Source: Gymnopus androsaceus JB14 | Lineage: Eukaryota; Basidiomycota; Agaricomycetes; Agaricales; Omphalotaceae | Assembly (NCBI GenBank): GCA_009733575.1 | Contig: ML769533.1 | Location: 1-64,000, forward strand | DNA length: 64,000 nt | Reading direction: 5' to 3' | Shown here: one piece after another, positions 35,060 through 46,347 of the stretch | Numbering within the stretch: the stretch's first letter is position 1 | How the letters are laid out: every line of letters begins with the position of its first letter | Program-made: the position numbers and the translations under genes | The notes under the pieces: model-generated | The model's input: the letters and a program-made list of their open reading frames with translations, nothing else | Database searches by the model: none | Told to the model about the DNA's origin: nothing

Positions 35060-36775
35060 TCATACAGTTTCTCTTCCATCCATCTTATAGACTCTCCCCG
35101 ATTTCATCACAAATTGCACATTATCGACCGTACCCTCAAAATCTTTCTCGAAATTTCCCGCGACACCAACGATATCCGCTGCCCATCCAGGTTTTATGCA
35201 ACCAAAGCGGCAGTCATTATCGCCTAGCGGAACACCATCATCACCAACAGCCAAAGTCTCCCAATGCATCGGGCGTAGACACTCCCATCCACCCAAAGTA
35301 CCCCACTTCAAAACCTTTTTCCAATTTGCCCCAAGCCTCACCATCAACTTCATCTCCAATGCATTCTCTCCATGTGAAAAAGCGCCTGTATCGCCACCAC
35401 ATGCAATATTCTCCATCCCCATAGCCAACGCACGCTGGAACGTTTCACTTGCCATCTTCCAGATCTGATTTATACGCGGATCCTTCCCTGAATCACGCTG
35501 CATTTCGGAATAATATACCGCTAGAGTAGGAACCCAGATCGTATTGGGTTTCGAGCAGAATAAACGCAAGAGGGAGTCCGGGTGTGGAGTGAAAGCCACA
35601 CCATGCTCAATGGAATCGACGCCTAGTTCGAGGAGTTTTGTGATGGCTTCAGTGCTGTTAGCATGAGACGCGACTTTGACACCTAGTGAATGAGCTGTAT
35701 GGATCATAGTCTCCAACTCGAGTGAATTGAAGGTTGGCTGTGAAAAGCCTGCAACACGCGGCGAGACATCTTGCATACGGGACCTAAATCGATAGTCTGC
35801 AGTAAGAAATTAGACGAGTAAAGGTGGTATTGAGCAAAAGTGGCCCACTGGCATAGATCTAGAACATTCAAGACAGGATTAACACCAGCGTTGGGATTTG
35901 AACGATTCCTCACCTTTATCCAATCGGCCCCTGCACCTATTTGCCGTCGGGTGGCTCGTATACAGCCGTCCACTCCATCAGCCACTTCTGCTCCCGTAAC
36001 GCCCTCTTTACCATCCTGATTCAAGTGAAGAGAGCTTCTTGGGCCTATCCACTCACTTGATTAGTTTAGTTTTTGAGTCATGAAATGAGGAAAAATGCTC
36101 ACCATAGCTTCCGGTACAAACAATAGCTCTGTTGGCGCAAAAGTATCTTGGACCAGGGATTAGAGCATTAGGCCCAGATAAACATTTTCGTAGAGATATA
36201 TCGGCGTCTTCAGCGCCTTCGGTTCCGAGATCTCTGTTGGTAAATGTAGGACGTAAGTACAATGTCTTTTCTACATTTTGAGATGGATATTTCGCGGACC
36301 TTACAGTAGTGAATCCAACCATCAAAGTCTTTCGCGCATGAACAGTAGCACGAACTGTTCTTTCTACGATGCTCTCTTTCGTGTTCTGGTCATCCCACGC
36401 GGTTTCGCCATATGAATGTAGGAAAACTGAAAGGATAATAGATCAACACCTGTACTAAAAGATGACGAAACCACGTAACTTACAATGAACATGAGCATCG
36501 ACGAAACCTGGAAGGATTGTCAAATGCCGCAAGTTTATAGTGTGTTTTAATGCAATGTCTGATGGATTGAGGTCATTTTCTTTTGTATCCTCGACACTGA
36601 GGATTAGACCAGAACTTTTTGAAACCGTGATAGTTTGCGAAGGCAGAAACTGCAATGAATATGGATCAAAAAGCTTTCCTGATAGTATTTTTAGCGTGTC
36701 CTTTCGGGCAGAGTCGTAGTGATTAGAAGCAGAGCTTGAGGGTGGGGTTTCTGAGTATTCGTGCAATCGGGTCAT
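35060..36775 (-). CDS. Metal-dependent amidohydrolase (imidazolonepropionase-like)
   Basis: Predicted zinc-type hydrolase of the amidohydrolase superfamily, related to imidazolonepropionase and prolidase-like enzymes; the substrate is unknown. The ATG at 36775 leads through KILSGKLFDPYSLQFLPSQ and LPGFVDAHVH, with the first metal-binding HxH. Exons then carry TVHARKTLMVGFTTVRDLG, GPNALIPGPRYFCANRAI, GAGADWIK and a tiny 10 nt exon giving IYA before NYRFRSR. The large last exon (35060-35800) has HSLGVKVASHAN, GVDSIEHG and NIACGGDTGAFSHGENA, which supply the His, His and Asp ligands, and closes with a typical urease-like beta strand (GWAADIVGVAGNF). All joins are in phase and the gene looks intact. 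A cytosolic protein is likely, since no signal peptide is seen. Confidence 0.85.
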
Positions 36776-38223
36776 TACTGAAGAACTGACTTCGTGTGAG
36801 AAATTTGCCGTTGTTTCCGATAATCTTATCTGAGATCTCTCTCATCCTCTCATCCCTTCTCATCCAAACCTTCATTTTTACCCTGCCTCTTTGAATTTCC
36901 CCAAGGAACGGGTTTTCAAGTATCGCAACTGGCGCACTCAATCAGCAAGAATATTAGCAGGAAATCAGCGAATCAAGTTTCATTCAAAGAACGGAACACA
37001 CCCTCTTTCAGCTATACTTGTCACAAGAAACCATTACCAAAATCCTTTCTAACTGAATTCCTGGAGACGAGGGCCACCCAGATAAATTCTACCCGAAAAT
37101 ACGTCCTCAAACATTTCCGAACGAACCCGCTCCTCTTCCTGCAGTTTCCGCTCCATCGTAACTACCAAGTATGATTGACCGCTTGTTTCGCTTGTTTCGC
37201 TTGTTCAACCAACAAGCAGTCAATTGACAAGCCGCAAGTTATCTCACTTTCTCGCAACCCGTACCATGTACATTATGTACAGTAAAAATATATATAATAA
37301 AAAATATAAACATATACATTTGTAGTACGTACAGTAACGTACCTGTGGCAACTGTGGACACCTGCAGCGGTCAAGCCGGTCAATCATACGGACCTTTTTA
37401 CGATGTCGGCATCTCACTCTACCACTCCCGTTACTACTTCATGCACTGGCAGCGCATAGACACATCAATTCGGAGCGCCAATTGTCCCACCAGAATCCAG
37501 GCTCTCCAACCCGACGGGGTAATTCGTCTGACTGCAGTAAGCTCTGAGTTCTACTCTTTACGGTTCGCTTTTCAGGCACTTGGGATTGGGAATATGAACA
37601 GTTGAATCGCTAGTACTTAGGTTCAACAAGTAAATCTTGCTTCAACGAGTATTAATCGGTTTTACATAGGCTACACTTGCAAATCTGAACCAGTGCTGTG
37701 TCGTACCAATATATGGTGTGGTGCTACCCAAACCATCCCTGAGTCGCGATCTCTTTTTCGAGTACCGAAGCAGGGGTTGAGCGCTTGAATCAAGCAATTA
37801 ACTGGAATCGTCACCAGCGCGGAAATCCTTCCTTTATAGACAGAATCAGATACAGTCTTCCATGACGTATACTCCCCTCCCCAGTCGTATTTCCGCCGTA
37901 CAGTGGGGGCTCGCCAATGGACGTAAACGATCTCCACTGGGATCAAATCTTTTCTTCACTGAATTTGCTGGCGCGGGACGCTAACAGTCAGAAGGCGAGT
38001 GTCTTTCTCTGGAGTGTTTACTTTCCGTGGGCAATGTCACTTATTTACTCTCGCTGTTAACTAGGATAGATGCATTATATTTCTTCGACCGTCCTTACTT
38101 CAACTCTACGCACACCGATGGTCACCATGTGAACAATACTAACAATAAATTACTCTGAAGGACAAGGAAATAAGAAATAGAAGCAAAGCAAAATAATGGC
38201 ACGTACCCATTGTACTTTTATTA
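36776..38223. other. Intergenic region
   Basis: This includes the amidohydrolase promoter. A 9 bp unit (gcttgtttc) is repeated at 37181-37205. An A/T-rich segment lies near 37281-37315. Short frames such as 37345-37605 (+) and 37671-37946 (-) have no domain and are not called. Confidence 0.45.
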
Positions 38224-38879
38224 TTACTTGCCACCCTTTCCACCCTTTGATTTACAACCATTGACCCCACGAGCGCAGGCTTGCTGTGTCACATGATCCG
38301 TCCATGCCTTCACGTAAGCCCTGCGCGCTGCACAGAAGTCGGTAAACTTTTTCGCATCCGCAGATGATAGAAACCCCTTCTTTTGTAATTTGCCAACGGC
38401 CGTCGACACAAAATCAAGACAGTTCTTAAAGTCCCCCGTTGCAATCTTTGCTTGACTCGCGCTTTTAATTCCCTCAGTGATCTCTGTGACAGCAACATGC
38501 AGTTCCATGTCATCCGATTCACCGTTGGGTGTTTTAAGAGGAGCTGAAAGCGCAAGATTGCCCTCGTTGAGGTCCGCTTCTCTGGTTTCGGAATATACCA
38601 TACATTTGTCGGTATGGTCAACAACGTGCTCGATTGCTAACAGCTGGCCAGTATGACCAGGAGGACGAACCATGAGAGCGAAGTGCCATTGTTCGGAGTT
38701 CATGTTGGTCTCCCGAAGCACTAGTTCCGCGACGGCTATGTATAATTTTTAGATATTGTACCAACGGTTGAATGAAAAGACTGACGCGCGCGCTTCTCAT
38801 TAACGACAGGATGCGCAAGAGCACTCCCGATGCATAGGACAAAGGTGAACAAAGTCGTCAATACTGCTGATGGGAACAT
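38224..38879 (-). CDS. Small secreted protein, unknown function
   Basis: Two exons (38786-38879 and 38224-38735) join in phase to 201 residues. Exon 1 encodes a clean signal peptide (MFPSAVLTTLFTFVLCIGSA, then LAHPVVNEKR). The Lys-Arg just after it resembles a Kex2-type processing site. The mature part starts near VAELVLRETNMNSEQWHFAL, continues with an acidic segment and then a helical, Lys-rich C-terminus with Cys residues (FKNCLDF, FTDFCAARRAYVKAW, ACARGVNGCK) and ends in a Gly-Lys tail. I do not recognise the family with certainty. Size, cysteines and secretion fit an effector-like or cell-surface protein, which is inference only. Confidence 0.7.
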
Positions 38880-41800
38880 CTGTATAGAGGCAAGCATTAG
38901 CATGTGGCAAGACAAAAAGCGCTGTCATGGCTCACCGATACGGCGCTGGTGGTGGTGGATGGGGATTTTAGTTCTTCGGACAGAGGGATAGACAATAAGG
39001 ACTAGTAGAATGCTAGGGAGCGAGTCAACTCACATTGAGCTGATAGAAAGTATGCAAAACAAAGAGTCGCCGGGACCAAGTTGGAGGGTTGATTGAAGGT
39101 TAGATGGATTTGACTGTACATGTCTCCAGCGTAAGTAAGTGGTCCATGAAAGACGAGAGGGTAAGCTTACCGGCCAGCGTGAAGAACAACTATGGTCATG
39201 ATCTGACTTTAAAGAACTTCGGAATGTATTGCTTTCCTCTTTTGCCCCGTTCAAGAGAATGTATTAAATATTCATAATCACTGCTCGACCGCATAAATCT
39301 GGAACCAGGGAGCGCAAACTTGAAGAGCGGGAGCCTTGTATCGTTTCGAGTTCAAGTCATTAGTCTTGCAGGCAAACTCCGAACCATAGGAGCAGTCGCA
39401 AATTTGAATTCATTGCCAAGGATGACCTGGAACCAGGAAGCACAAACTTGATGAGCGGGAACAGCGGAACCTCGCATCGTTTCGAGCTCAAGTTATTAGT
39501 CTTGCAGGAAAACTCCGAACCATAGGAGCAGTCACAAATTTGAATTCATTGCCAAGGATGACCTGGAACCAGGAAGCACAAACTTGATGAGCGGGAACCT
39601 CGCATCTTTCGAGTTCAAGTTATTAGTCTTGCAGGCAAGCTCCAAACCATAAGAGCACTCGCGAAGTTGAATTAATTGCCAGTGCCATATCCATTCGACT
39701 CAGATCCTGGATTGACCCTGCGAACCCGGTCTACTAGCAAGTTGAGATGAAAAGGTTGAAAGGATCCTTAAATGCACAATTTCAAGGCTTCTTCTACATT
39801 GCAGAAAACGGGACAGAGAAGCATCCAAGGAATTGGAAGGCGGTCATTTTGTTGGTTTCATACTTGAATGCTTCAATGGCACCAAGTACCGATGAAAACT
39901 TATAGTGTACTTAAATGTAGGGAGGTAAGGAACGAGGTTTGGGACTGTGGCGGTTCAACAGCAGTGTAAGTATATACATACTATCGCTGTTACCTCATGT
40001 ACAAATTTCTGCTTCATTGGAAAACTACTTCAAGTACTTTTTCAGTGAAGCATAAAAGGGAAGCTCCTCCTCCGCCAAAGTTTCTCTGCATGAAATACGA
40101 AACCGTGTTGTATTTCATTGGGATCTAGGGTCTACATTTGACACATACCCGTTCCTTCATTGGAAAGTTAAAGTTCGAAACTGCCAATCGTGCAATGTCA
40201 ACTGGCTCACAAATTGTATCTGGTCGAGCCTTTGCTCCTTGCCGAGCTTGATCTCGTGATCAGGTTAAACGACTCGCCTTCTCCTGCCTTCTCTGCTTTT
40301 ATATTTAATGCCTCAATTAATACCTTATTAAATGTGCCTATCCCGCTTTTAATCTTTAGTGCAAGAATGGCCAATCTCCTTTATGACTTCCCAGCTGTAT
40401 GGTGATCTACAAGCAATGATCCAGAACGTTGATTTTTTGTGGCGTTGACTGGGGAGCTGAATCCTTTGCTCCAGGAAGTTTTCGCAGTTCTTTTTGGCGA
40501 TGATGTTTTAGAGGTCTTTTTCGGGCGTTTACGCGTGAAAGGTAAACACGATCCAAACTGAAACTGTGATGTTTTCAGTTTAAACAGCAGCGGGTCAGTT
40601 CTACGGGAAGAAAATGTTTTGTACGACATCCTGAACTGGAGAGTCCTGTCAGGGATCGGCTGCCACCGGACAACGCTTCACCGGGAACCTTTCTGGGACC
40701 TGACAGCTGTACTTATAAAGCAGCCGTCTCTTTCATGAAAGGGGAGTAACGGCAACCGTTAGAAAGGAATCTTCGGATCTGCCGTTATTCAAATTGATAT
40801 ATAGGGAACGCTTTGACACCTGTATTAGGCAAGTGCACGGCGAGCTCTTCCTTTTGCTTTTTCGAGTCCGTTTTATTATTTACCTAACGTTTACATATCG
40901 TAGTAGTGACATGCTAGTGAAGGTCTGAACGGTCTTGTCTTATATATGTAGTGGATTGTTCGAGACTAAAACGTGCCTTCAACCCTTTCAATTATAAAGA
41001 GATGGGATCCCGCAGGATCCCGCGTGCAGTACCTAACATGCCAAGCTACATGCCAAGTTATGTCCATCACAGAGTAGTAAATGTTGAGTAAATGCATTCA
41101 GGAGAAGGGTGAAGTCGAAGCAACGTAGCCGCAGCCGCAGTACCGACCAAGTATACCCTACAAAGCGTCATGATATCCGCCAAACTTTACTCGCCTCCCC
41201 ACGTTTCGAGGGATGGATAGTTGGATGTCCAAAGAAAATTATCTCGACGGGGATAAAGCAACCTTGAGCATGCATGACAAGAGTTGTGTATAGCACCTGG
41301 CTATATCCAGCTCCCGTCATGTATTCAGAAGGTTTCTTTTGGCGATGTACGTCCTTTTGGAATAACTCCCTGAGCTAGAGCTGTCAGGGATACTTACTCG
41401 TTTAACAGCTGATGAGTTCTTGTTTGTCTAGCAAGCTAGACTGGGGTGGGTGGAATCCTAATTCTTGTGTTAAGTACCCTTAAGTACCTCGCAGGAAAAT
41501 ATAGAGACGGGACAAACTAAGTGCTTAATTTGTGCTTGGTTCAGCAGTGTATTATTCGAGAGTCTTGGCAGGACGTGCACTTTGGAGTGGCACCTATGCT
41601 ATGGATATTACTTATTCCTCAAGGCTGCAGTACTCTGGCCGAAAGGAAGGTTTGGCATTGACGGATAGATAGATAGATTTAAGGTCCCGCGCCCCAAACG
41701 ACCAATCTGCGGCGAGCTCAACCCCCAAAGAGGAAGGTATACAACAGGGAAAAGATATATATTTTTGAAGAAAAACAATTTCCCTATGCTGTTTTACCAT

Positions 41801-42749
41801 TAAGTGTACTATACGACGTAGTTACATGACACTGATATTGCACTGATCAGTTCTAATATGTCGATTAGAACATATGAGCCACTTCGTAAACTAGTTCGAT
41901 TCAATTGAGAACCGCCAAGCTTTCACTAAAGATAAACGTTATACGCCCTCCCGACTCAGGGTCCCTGAGATCCAATAAGGAGACTCATCCTAGAGCCCGG
42001 TTTCGAAGAAATAGGTGTCAGTTCGTTTATCTTGACCGGTCATGGCACTTCCGTATACATCGCTGCTTACTTGACAAGATTTTATTTTTTGACTTCTATT
42101 CAAACAAACAAACTCGGATATTCCGCTGGGTAAGCCATCCAGTATGGCTTTGTCTGGCTATTTGCTTGACTGCCTTTCTTTGAATCCCGCCTCATATTTT
42201 CGAACTGCCGCAAGAACGACTATTCGAATGCGAGCCCGACTCGATGCGGTATCTCCTTGGGCAATGGAAGACCCTGTTGACCCTTTTATTCTAGATTGTC
42301 TGCTTATATCCAGGCTCCCTCAATTCCATCGCCGTTGAATCGAGCTCGACAAGCTCAACATCGAAGCCGGTCCGTCCTCGCACCCGTTTTCTTCCAGCAC
42401 TGCTCCAAGTGCTGCTAGTGGATCCCCGAATGGTTGAAAAAAAGTGAATCATCATATCCAGGGTACTGCGCGACGAAACATGGCAGCAGGAGGTCGAGAG
42501 ATCACGCGTCCGACTAGAGCGTCTCGGTGTGAAGCCTCTTTTCAGCGCCCATTCGTCCAGCTCGCTCGGCGAGCACGTTGACGAGAATACGGCTGCTTTC
42601 TATCGTCTTCTTTCTCACTTCCATCAGCTCCTGCTCCTTCTGGCCCGGGTCTGGGCGGTACATGAACCCGACTTTCTTGCACAGGATCCCTTCTTTCAGC
42701 GAAAGAAACATTAACAGTCTCTTGAATCAATTGCTCGGAGCTGTCACTC
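38880..42749. other. Gene-poor stretch with tandem repeats
   Basis: This contains the three-unit tandem repeat at 39301-39685 (separate entry) and several short frames. The minus frame 40381-40629 encodes an 82-residue basic peptide (RKRPKKTSKTSSPKRTAKTS) with an ATG and no known domain; I do not call it as a gene. A gata microrepeat lies near 41665-41677. No other gene is supported. Confidence 0.45.
39301..39685. repeat. Three tandem repeats of about 128-136 bp
   Basis: Units start with ggaaccagg at 39301, 39429 and 39565. Each contains gcgcaaacttga/gcacaaacttgatgagcggga, then tcgagttcaag or ctcaag, attagtcttgcagg, ctccgaaccataggagca and ttgaattcattgccaaggatgacct. Units 1 and 2 differ by a small insertion in unit 2 (136 bp against 128 bp). 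Unit 3 is the most diverged at its end. Units 2 and 3 share more bases, suggesting stepwise duplication. Confidence 0.92.
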
Positions 42750-42863
42750 ATGTTCTCCAAAATTTTTGTCGCCGTCTCCCTTCTCCTGGTCATCTCTGCG
42801 CAAACCAACGCACACGCTATATGGCTCCTGCTCTCGGTGTTAATACGTGTTAAAGATACATAG
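42750..42863 (+). pseudogene. Remnant of a secreted-protein gene (signal peptide exon only)
   Basis: The ATG at 42750 encodes a strong signal peptide, MFSKIFVAVSLLLVISAQTN, followed by AHA, and the frame closes at TAG 42861-42863 after only 37 residues. In another frame the bases after AHA read MAPALGVN, which resembles the start of a secreted Agaricomycete protein family that begins AHAAIAPxLGV. That suggests a truncated and frame-shifted copy. No downstream exon of that family is seen. Confidence 0.4.
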
Positions 42864-43889
42864 GAGGTCGGTCAAAGCGTAGATTACCGACTAGGAGTCC
42901 CACCGGAGATCACAATGTCCGGTCTCCATATATACCAGGTCCAGTTTCCTTTATCTTTTTGTCCCGTCCTTCTGTTTCCTAGTTTCTCTTGCTGATAAAC
43001 GTCTCACAAACCGTCACTTCTCAACGCTCCACTTTCCTTTTCCAGCTGTTTAAAAAAACCTAGGCCAGCACAATCTTGAGCTGATGGCCGGACCCGCCGA
43101 AGCTAGCGCTTTAGCAAAGCGCCCAGAATCCAGGACGACGAGGAACAGCAGGGAAGGGCTCGATTAACGTTTATGCCCTGTTTACGCCTTGAGCTTAGTC
43201 TTTGAGCATTAGGGAAGATGCCGATGGTTTCTGTCATCCCAATGCAGAAGCTAGCTTGTCGTTGCGATGTTACTATAGGGTACTTATTGCCCCCAATCAT
43301 CCTCTCCTCTTCAAAATAGCTGCCCTGTACTAGGTCCATTTTCACCACAGTAGATGTTTAATAAACGTATTCTATCTCTGTAAGAAGGAATTGTTCAACG
43401 TTGGTCGATCGTTGAAGCAGTATATTTGAGCTGGTCATGTGGCTCGGCAGTTGTCGGCCATCAGCTCTCTGGCCTAGGTTTTTTTAAACAGTCAACTATG
43501 TTACATATTATCGCGACCGACGTTGACCACCAGTTGCATGCTTCTTGTCCTTCACGGACATCCCACCTCTCTGCTGCGTAACGCTCCCCTCCCTTTTATT
43601 TGGCTGATATATTCGATGGAGAGCAAGTACTTGCTCAAACTAGCCGGTTCCATTCATCTTCGCACCCAACGGGGACATTCACCGAGCATACTGGCGACAT
43701 TACCATTCTTCTCTCGGAACAGGACCAAGACGCTGATGTTCCGTCATCATGTTCGCCTTGGACTCCTTTCGGGGAGCATCAGCCTCGACTCTTCACTGAA
43801 GATTGAAGAGATGATAGATCATGGAAACTGTCCTGAAAGTAGGCTTATAACGTGTCATTCCTGTTTCTGTACGTGTATTGATGAGCAAG

Positions 43890-44123
43890 ACTGCATGCAG
43901 CAATGTATAAGTCTGCATGCAATCAAAACTTATGGAAACCGAAAAGCTCAAAACAGAATTCGAACTTACAAAAAGATTTATCAAAACTTGTAAATAAACT
44001 ACAAATAGTGTTTATTCATAAGTTTGTATAAAATCTTTCATTAGTTCGAACTTTGTTTTCAGCGCATTTTGCTGTTTCCATAAGTTTTCCTTGTTGAGAA
44101 ACTTACGAGTTGCTGCATGCAGT
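43890..44123. mobile_element. MITE-like imperfect palindrome, about 115 bp arms
   Basis: The left arm begins ctgcatgcagcaa and the reverse complement of the right end begins with the same 13 bases. Further inside, both arms share aaaacttatggaaac, then attcgaac or agttcgaac, then aagatttat or aagattttat, then caaacttgt or caaacttat and aataaac, in the same order, leaving only a few bases in the centre. By eye the arms match at roughly 70%. No open frame spans it. This fits a non-autonomous foldback element. Target-site duplications are not obvious. Confidence 0.7.
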
Positions 44124-44970
44124 GATCACAGTGAAGGATCAAACTGAACATCTCCGGGTCAAATGCGGTATCTAAACTCGTGGTACGAGTTCTGATCTTG
44201 TCATTTTCCCAACTCTAGCAATTCCGCCACTTGCTCAAGGACAATATTTTCCCGACTGTCCTACTGCCTACATTTAAAGACGGAGACAGCGAATTCCCTT
44301 TACTGCCTTCATACGAAATCAACTTTACTGGTATGAACAAGTTTCTTTCTTAGGACGCTTTACCGACAAATGCCTCTAGGTATTCCTGGACTGTACATAA
44401 AGTGCACATACACCATCCATGCAATTATCAAAACACGTGGATTGCTCTGGGATCGTAAGAAAACGTGCGTTGTCTCTTGGATGAGCATACTGTTGTTGTA
44501 ATAATTTTATTGTTCAGGGTGTCAATACCGTTCATCTATCGACCTCGCAAGCGCCCTCCTCTGCCCGTCATCCCTACCGGTTTTCTTTTAACCCTCAAGT
44601 TTTCGTCAGAGGAATGGTTCCAGAGCATATCCATCCTTAAATTGCCACACTCGAGTCCATAAACGCGATTGTGAATTTTCTCTCAGGCTTTGGGTCGAGA
44701 ATATATATTTTCTGAACTGAATCCTTATTTAGTTCATTGTTCCTGCTTTTCGCAGTTTTGGCCTCCGAGACATCATCCCATATCACATTCAATTTTCCGG
44801 GTCTATAGCATCTCTCAAAGAAACCTATTTCCACATGCAGCCTGAGCTGTCAACATGGTCTGGGTCTGCACGCAGGTCAAACAACCTGACATTGACAATG
44901 AGTGTTTCTCTACGACATTGAGTGCGAGCAGAGATGAAGGGTCAGGTAGTATGGAAGAGCTCTCTCATTG

Positions 44971-45376
44971 GGAGCAGAATGCTCACAGCTTCACCGCCTT
45001 CTACAGAGATTGATCCCTGCCTAAGCCAGTTGTCGCAGGAGGCTTTTGACTGGGAGGGCCAAGTAAAATGTCGAGATGATATTCGTGTAGGCAACTTTGA
45101 TGCGGGGAAGATTGCTGCAGCGGTAAGTACTCTCTTTGTGCATTTTTCAATACTCATTCATTATTCCTCTATAGGAGCAGAACGCTCACAGCTTCACCGC
45201 CTTCTACAGAGATTGATCCCTGCCTAAGCCAGTTGTCGCAGGAGGCTTTTGACTGGGAGGGCCAAGTAAAATGTCGAGATGATATTCGTGTAGGCAACTT
45301 TGATGCGGGGAAGATTGCTGCAGCGGTAAGTACTCTCTTTGTGCATTTTTCATACTCATTCATCATTCCTCTATAG
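44971..45376. repeat. Near-perfect tandem duplication of about 203 bp (exon plus intron)
   Basis: Copy 1 is 44971-45173 and copy 2 is 45174-45376. They differ only by scattered single bases (for example aatgctc against aacgctc, and one T in the caatactc segment). Each unit holds a candidate exon (reading EAFDWEGQVKCRDDIRVGNF then DAGKIAAA in one frame) followed by a gtaagt donor and a ctatag acceptor. The duplication therefore looks like an intron-to-intron exon duplication. I cannot name the encoded protein, and the frame is interrupted upstream. Confidence 0.9.
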
Positions 45377-45531
45377 GACTTTTTAGTGTTTTCAGTTCTA
45401 TCGAAGCCTAATCAGGCAGCTTTCAATTCCCTTCGCATAGTCTTTCCAGTATCTCTTGTCACCAATATGTGGGTCGAAATTCTTTAGGCTACTTTTACTT
45501 TCTTCAGGCTCTTCTTGCATTTGTTACTCTA

Positions 45532-45860
45532 TCATCATCAAGAGGTGAATGATTCCTGAATCAGGTACACAAACCTGCTCGCATGGCCTTGACATGGGAA
45601 TGATGAAGAGGTGATTAGCGCCCAGGAGCCAGTAGCGTTTTCTTACTTATATAGCCTTCAATCTCATACTCTTACCATTTGATTAGCTCTCTGAAAATGT
45701 ACTTTGAGCTGCAGCATTTCACTCAAATCCTAAGCCCAAGCCACCAGTCAAGAGATGGCTTTCTGCCCCAGCAGCTTGGCGATGACTGGCACTAATCACA
45801 CTCCCATGTCAAAGCCATGCGAGCACCCGATTCAGGAATCATTCACCTCTTGATCATCAT
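45532..45860. mobile_element. Element with inverted ends of about 80 bp
   Basis: The left end runs atcatcatcaagaggtgaa, then tgattcctgaatc, and later ctgctcgcatggccttgaca and tgggaatgatga...gattagcgcc. The reverse complement of the right end gives atgatgatcaagaggtgaa, tgattcctgaatc, gctcgcatggctttgaca and tgggagtgtgattagtgcc in the same order. The middle is unrelated sequence. Total length is about 330 bp, with no coding frame. It resembles a MITE with long terminal inverted repeats. Confidence 0.75.
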
Positions 45861-46099
45861 GTTTGCATTGCAAAACATCTTAGATGTTTTTTTCTGCTTT
45901 TGTATCACATTCCTTCACCGTTTTAGAACATTTGGACCATACAATGGATCAAAAAATAACGAAACAGTCCAACCTACGACACCAGACTTGTTGATTAATG
46001 ATTACAATGGTAAGTTTTTAATTAATCTATAAATTTATTACAACTGTAAGTAACATAATAATAGTGATGTAATATATTTGAACTAAGTTACTGATTTAC

Positions 46100-46180
46100 A
46101 TGCGCCTTATGGCACAGTGGAATTCTTGGTCAGCAGTCCTGATATGTGCTGTCAACTGTCCACGAGTGTTCAATTCTGCA
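46100..46180 (+). other. Possible pol III A-box/B-box pair (SINE head or tRNA relic)
   Basis: TGGCACAGTGG (46110-46120) matches the tRNA A-box pattern TRGCNNAGNGG. TGTTCAATTCT (46168-46178) partly matches a B-box, 58 bases from the first box. The flanks do not pair into an acceptor stem, so it is not a functional tRNA. It may be the head of a tRNA-derived SINE, or a chance match. Confidence 0.25.
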
Positions 46181-46220
46181 ATGTACCATATTTAATGAAA
46201 TATTTATTTTTTCTTTCTAA

Positions 46221-46296
46221 GCAATGCCGGGGCTAGCTCTCGTTAGGGTTCGCCCGAAGGGTGAACCCTAACATTAGAGAGCTAGTTCGGCATTGC
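46221..46296. repeat. Hairpin with about 35 bp arms
   Basis: The left arm reads gcaatgccgggg, ctagctct, cgttagggttc. The right arm is its reverse complement with a few changes (gaaccctaac, agagctag, ttcggcattgc). The loop is only a few bases (ccgaagg). It directly precedes a TTAGGG-like tract. Confidence 0.85.
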
Positions 46297-46306
46297 CAAA
46301 CGTGCT

Positions 46307-46347
46307 GGGTTAGTGGTTAGGGGTTGGGGTTAGGGTTAGGGGTTGGT
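46307..46347 (+). repeat. TTAGGG-like degenerate tract
   Basis: The bases run gggttagtggttaggggttg and then gggttagggttaggggttgg: about six telomere-type units (TTAGGG with extra G or T). TTAGGG is the telomere repeat of most filamentous basidiomycetes. Within a gene-containing region this would be an interstitial telomere-like sequence. A G/C-rich segment follows (46395-46470). Confidence 0.75.

Noticed and set aside
39301..39685. CRISPR-like array
   Set aside because: Only three units of 128-136 bp with no repeat-spacer alternation; a plain tandem repeat.
40381..40629. 82-residue basic ORF on the minus strand
   Set aside because: It has an ATG and a Lys/Arg-rich composition but no domain or splice context; cannot be told from chance.
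46100..46180. Functional tRNA gene
   Set aside because: Box-like motifs exist, but no acceptor stem or cloverleaf can be drawn; kept only as a weak SINE/relic note.
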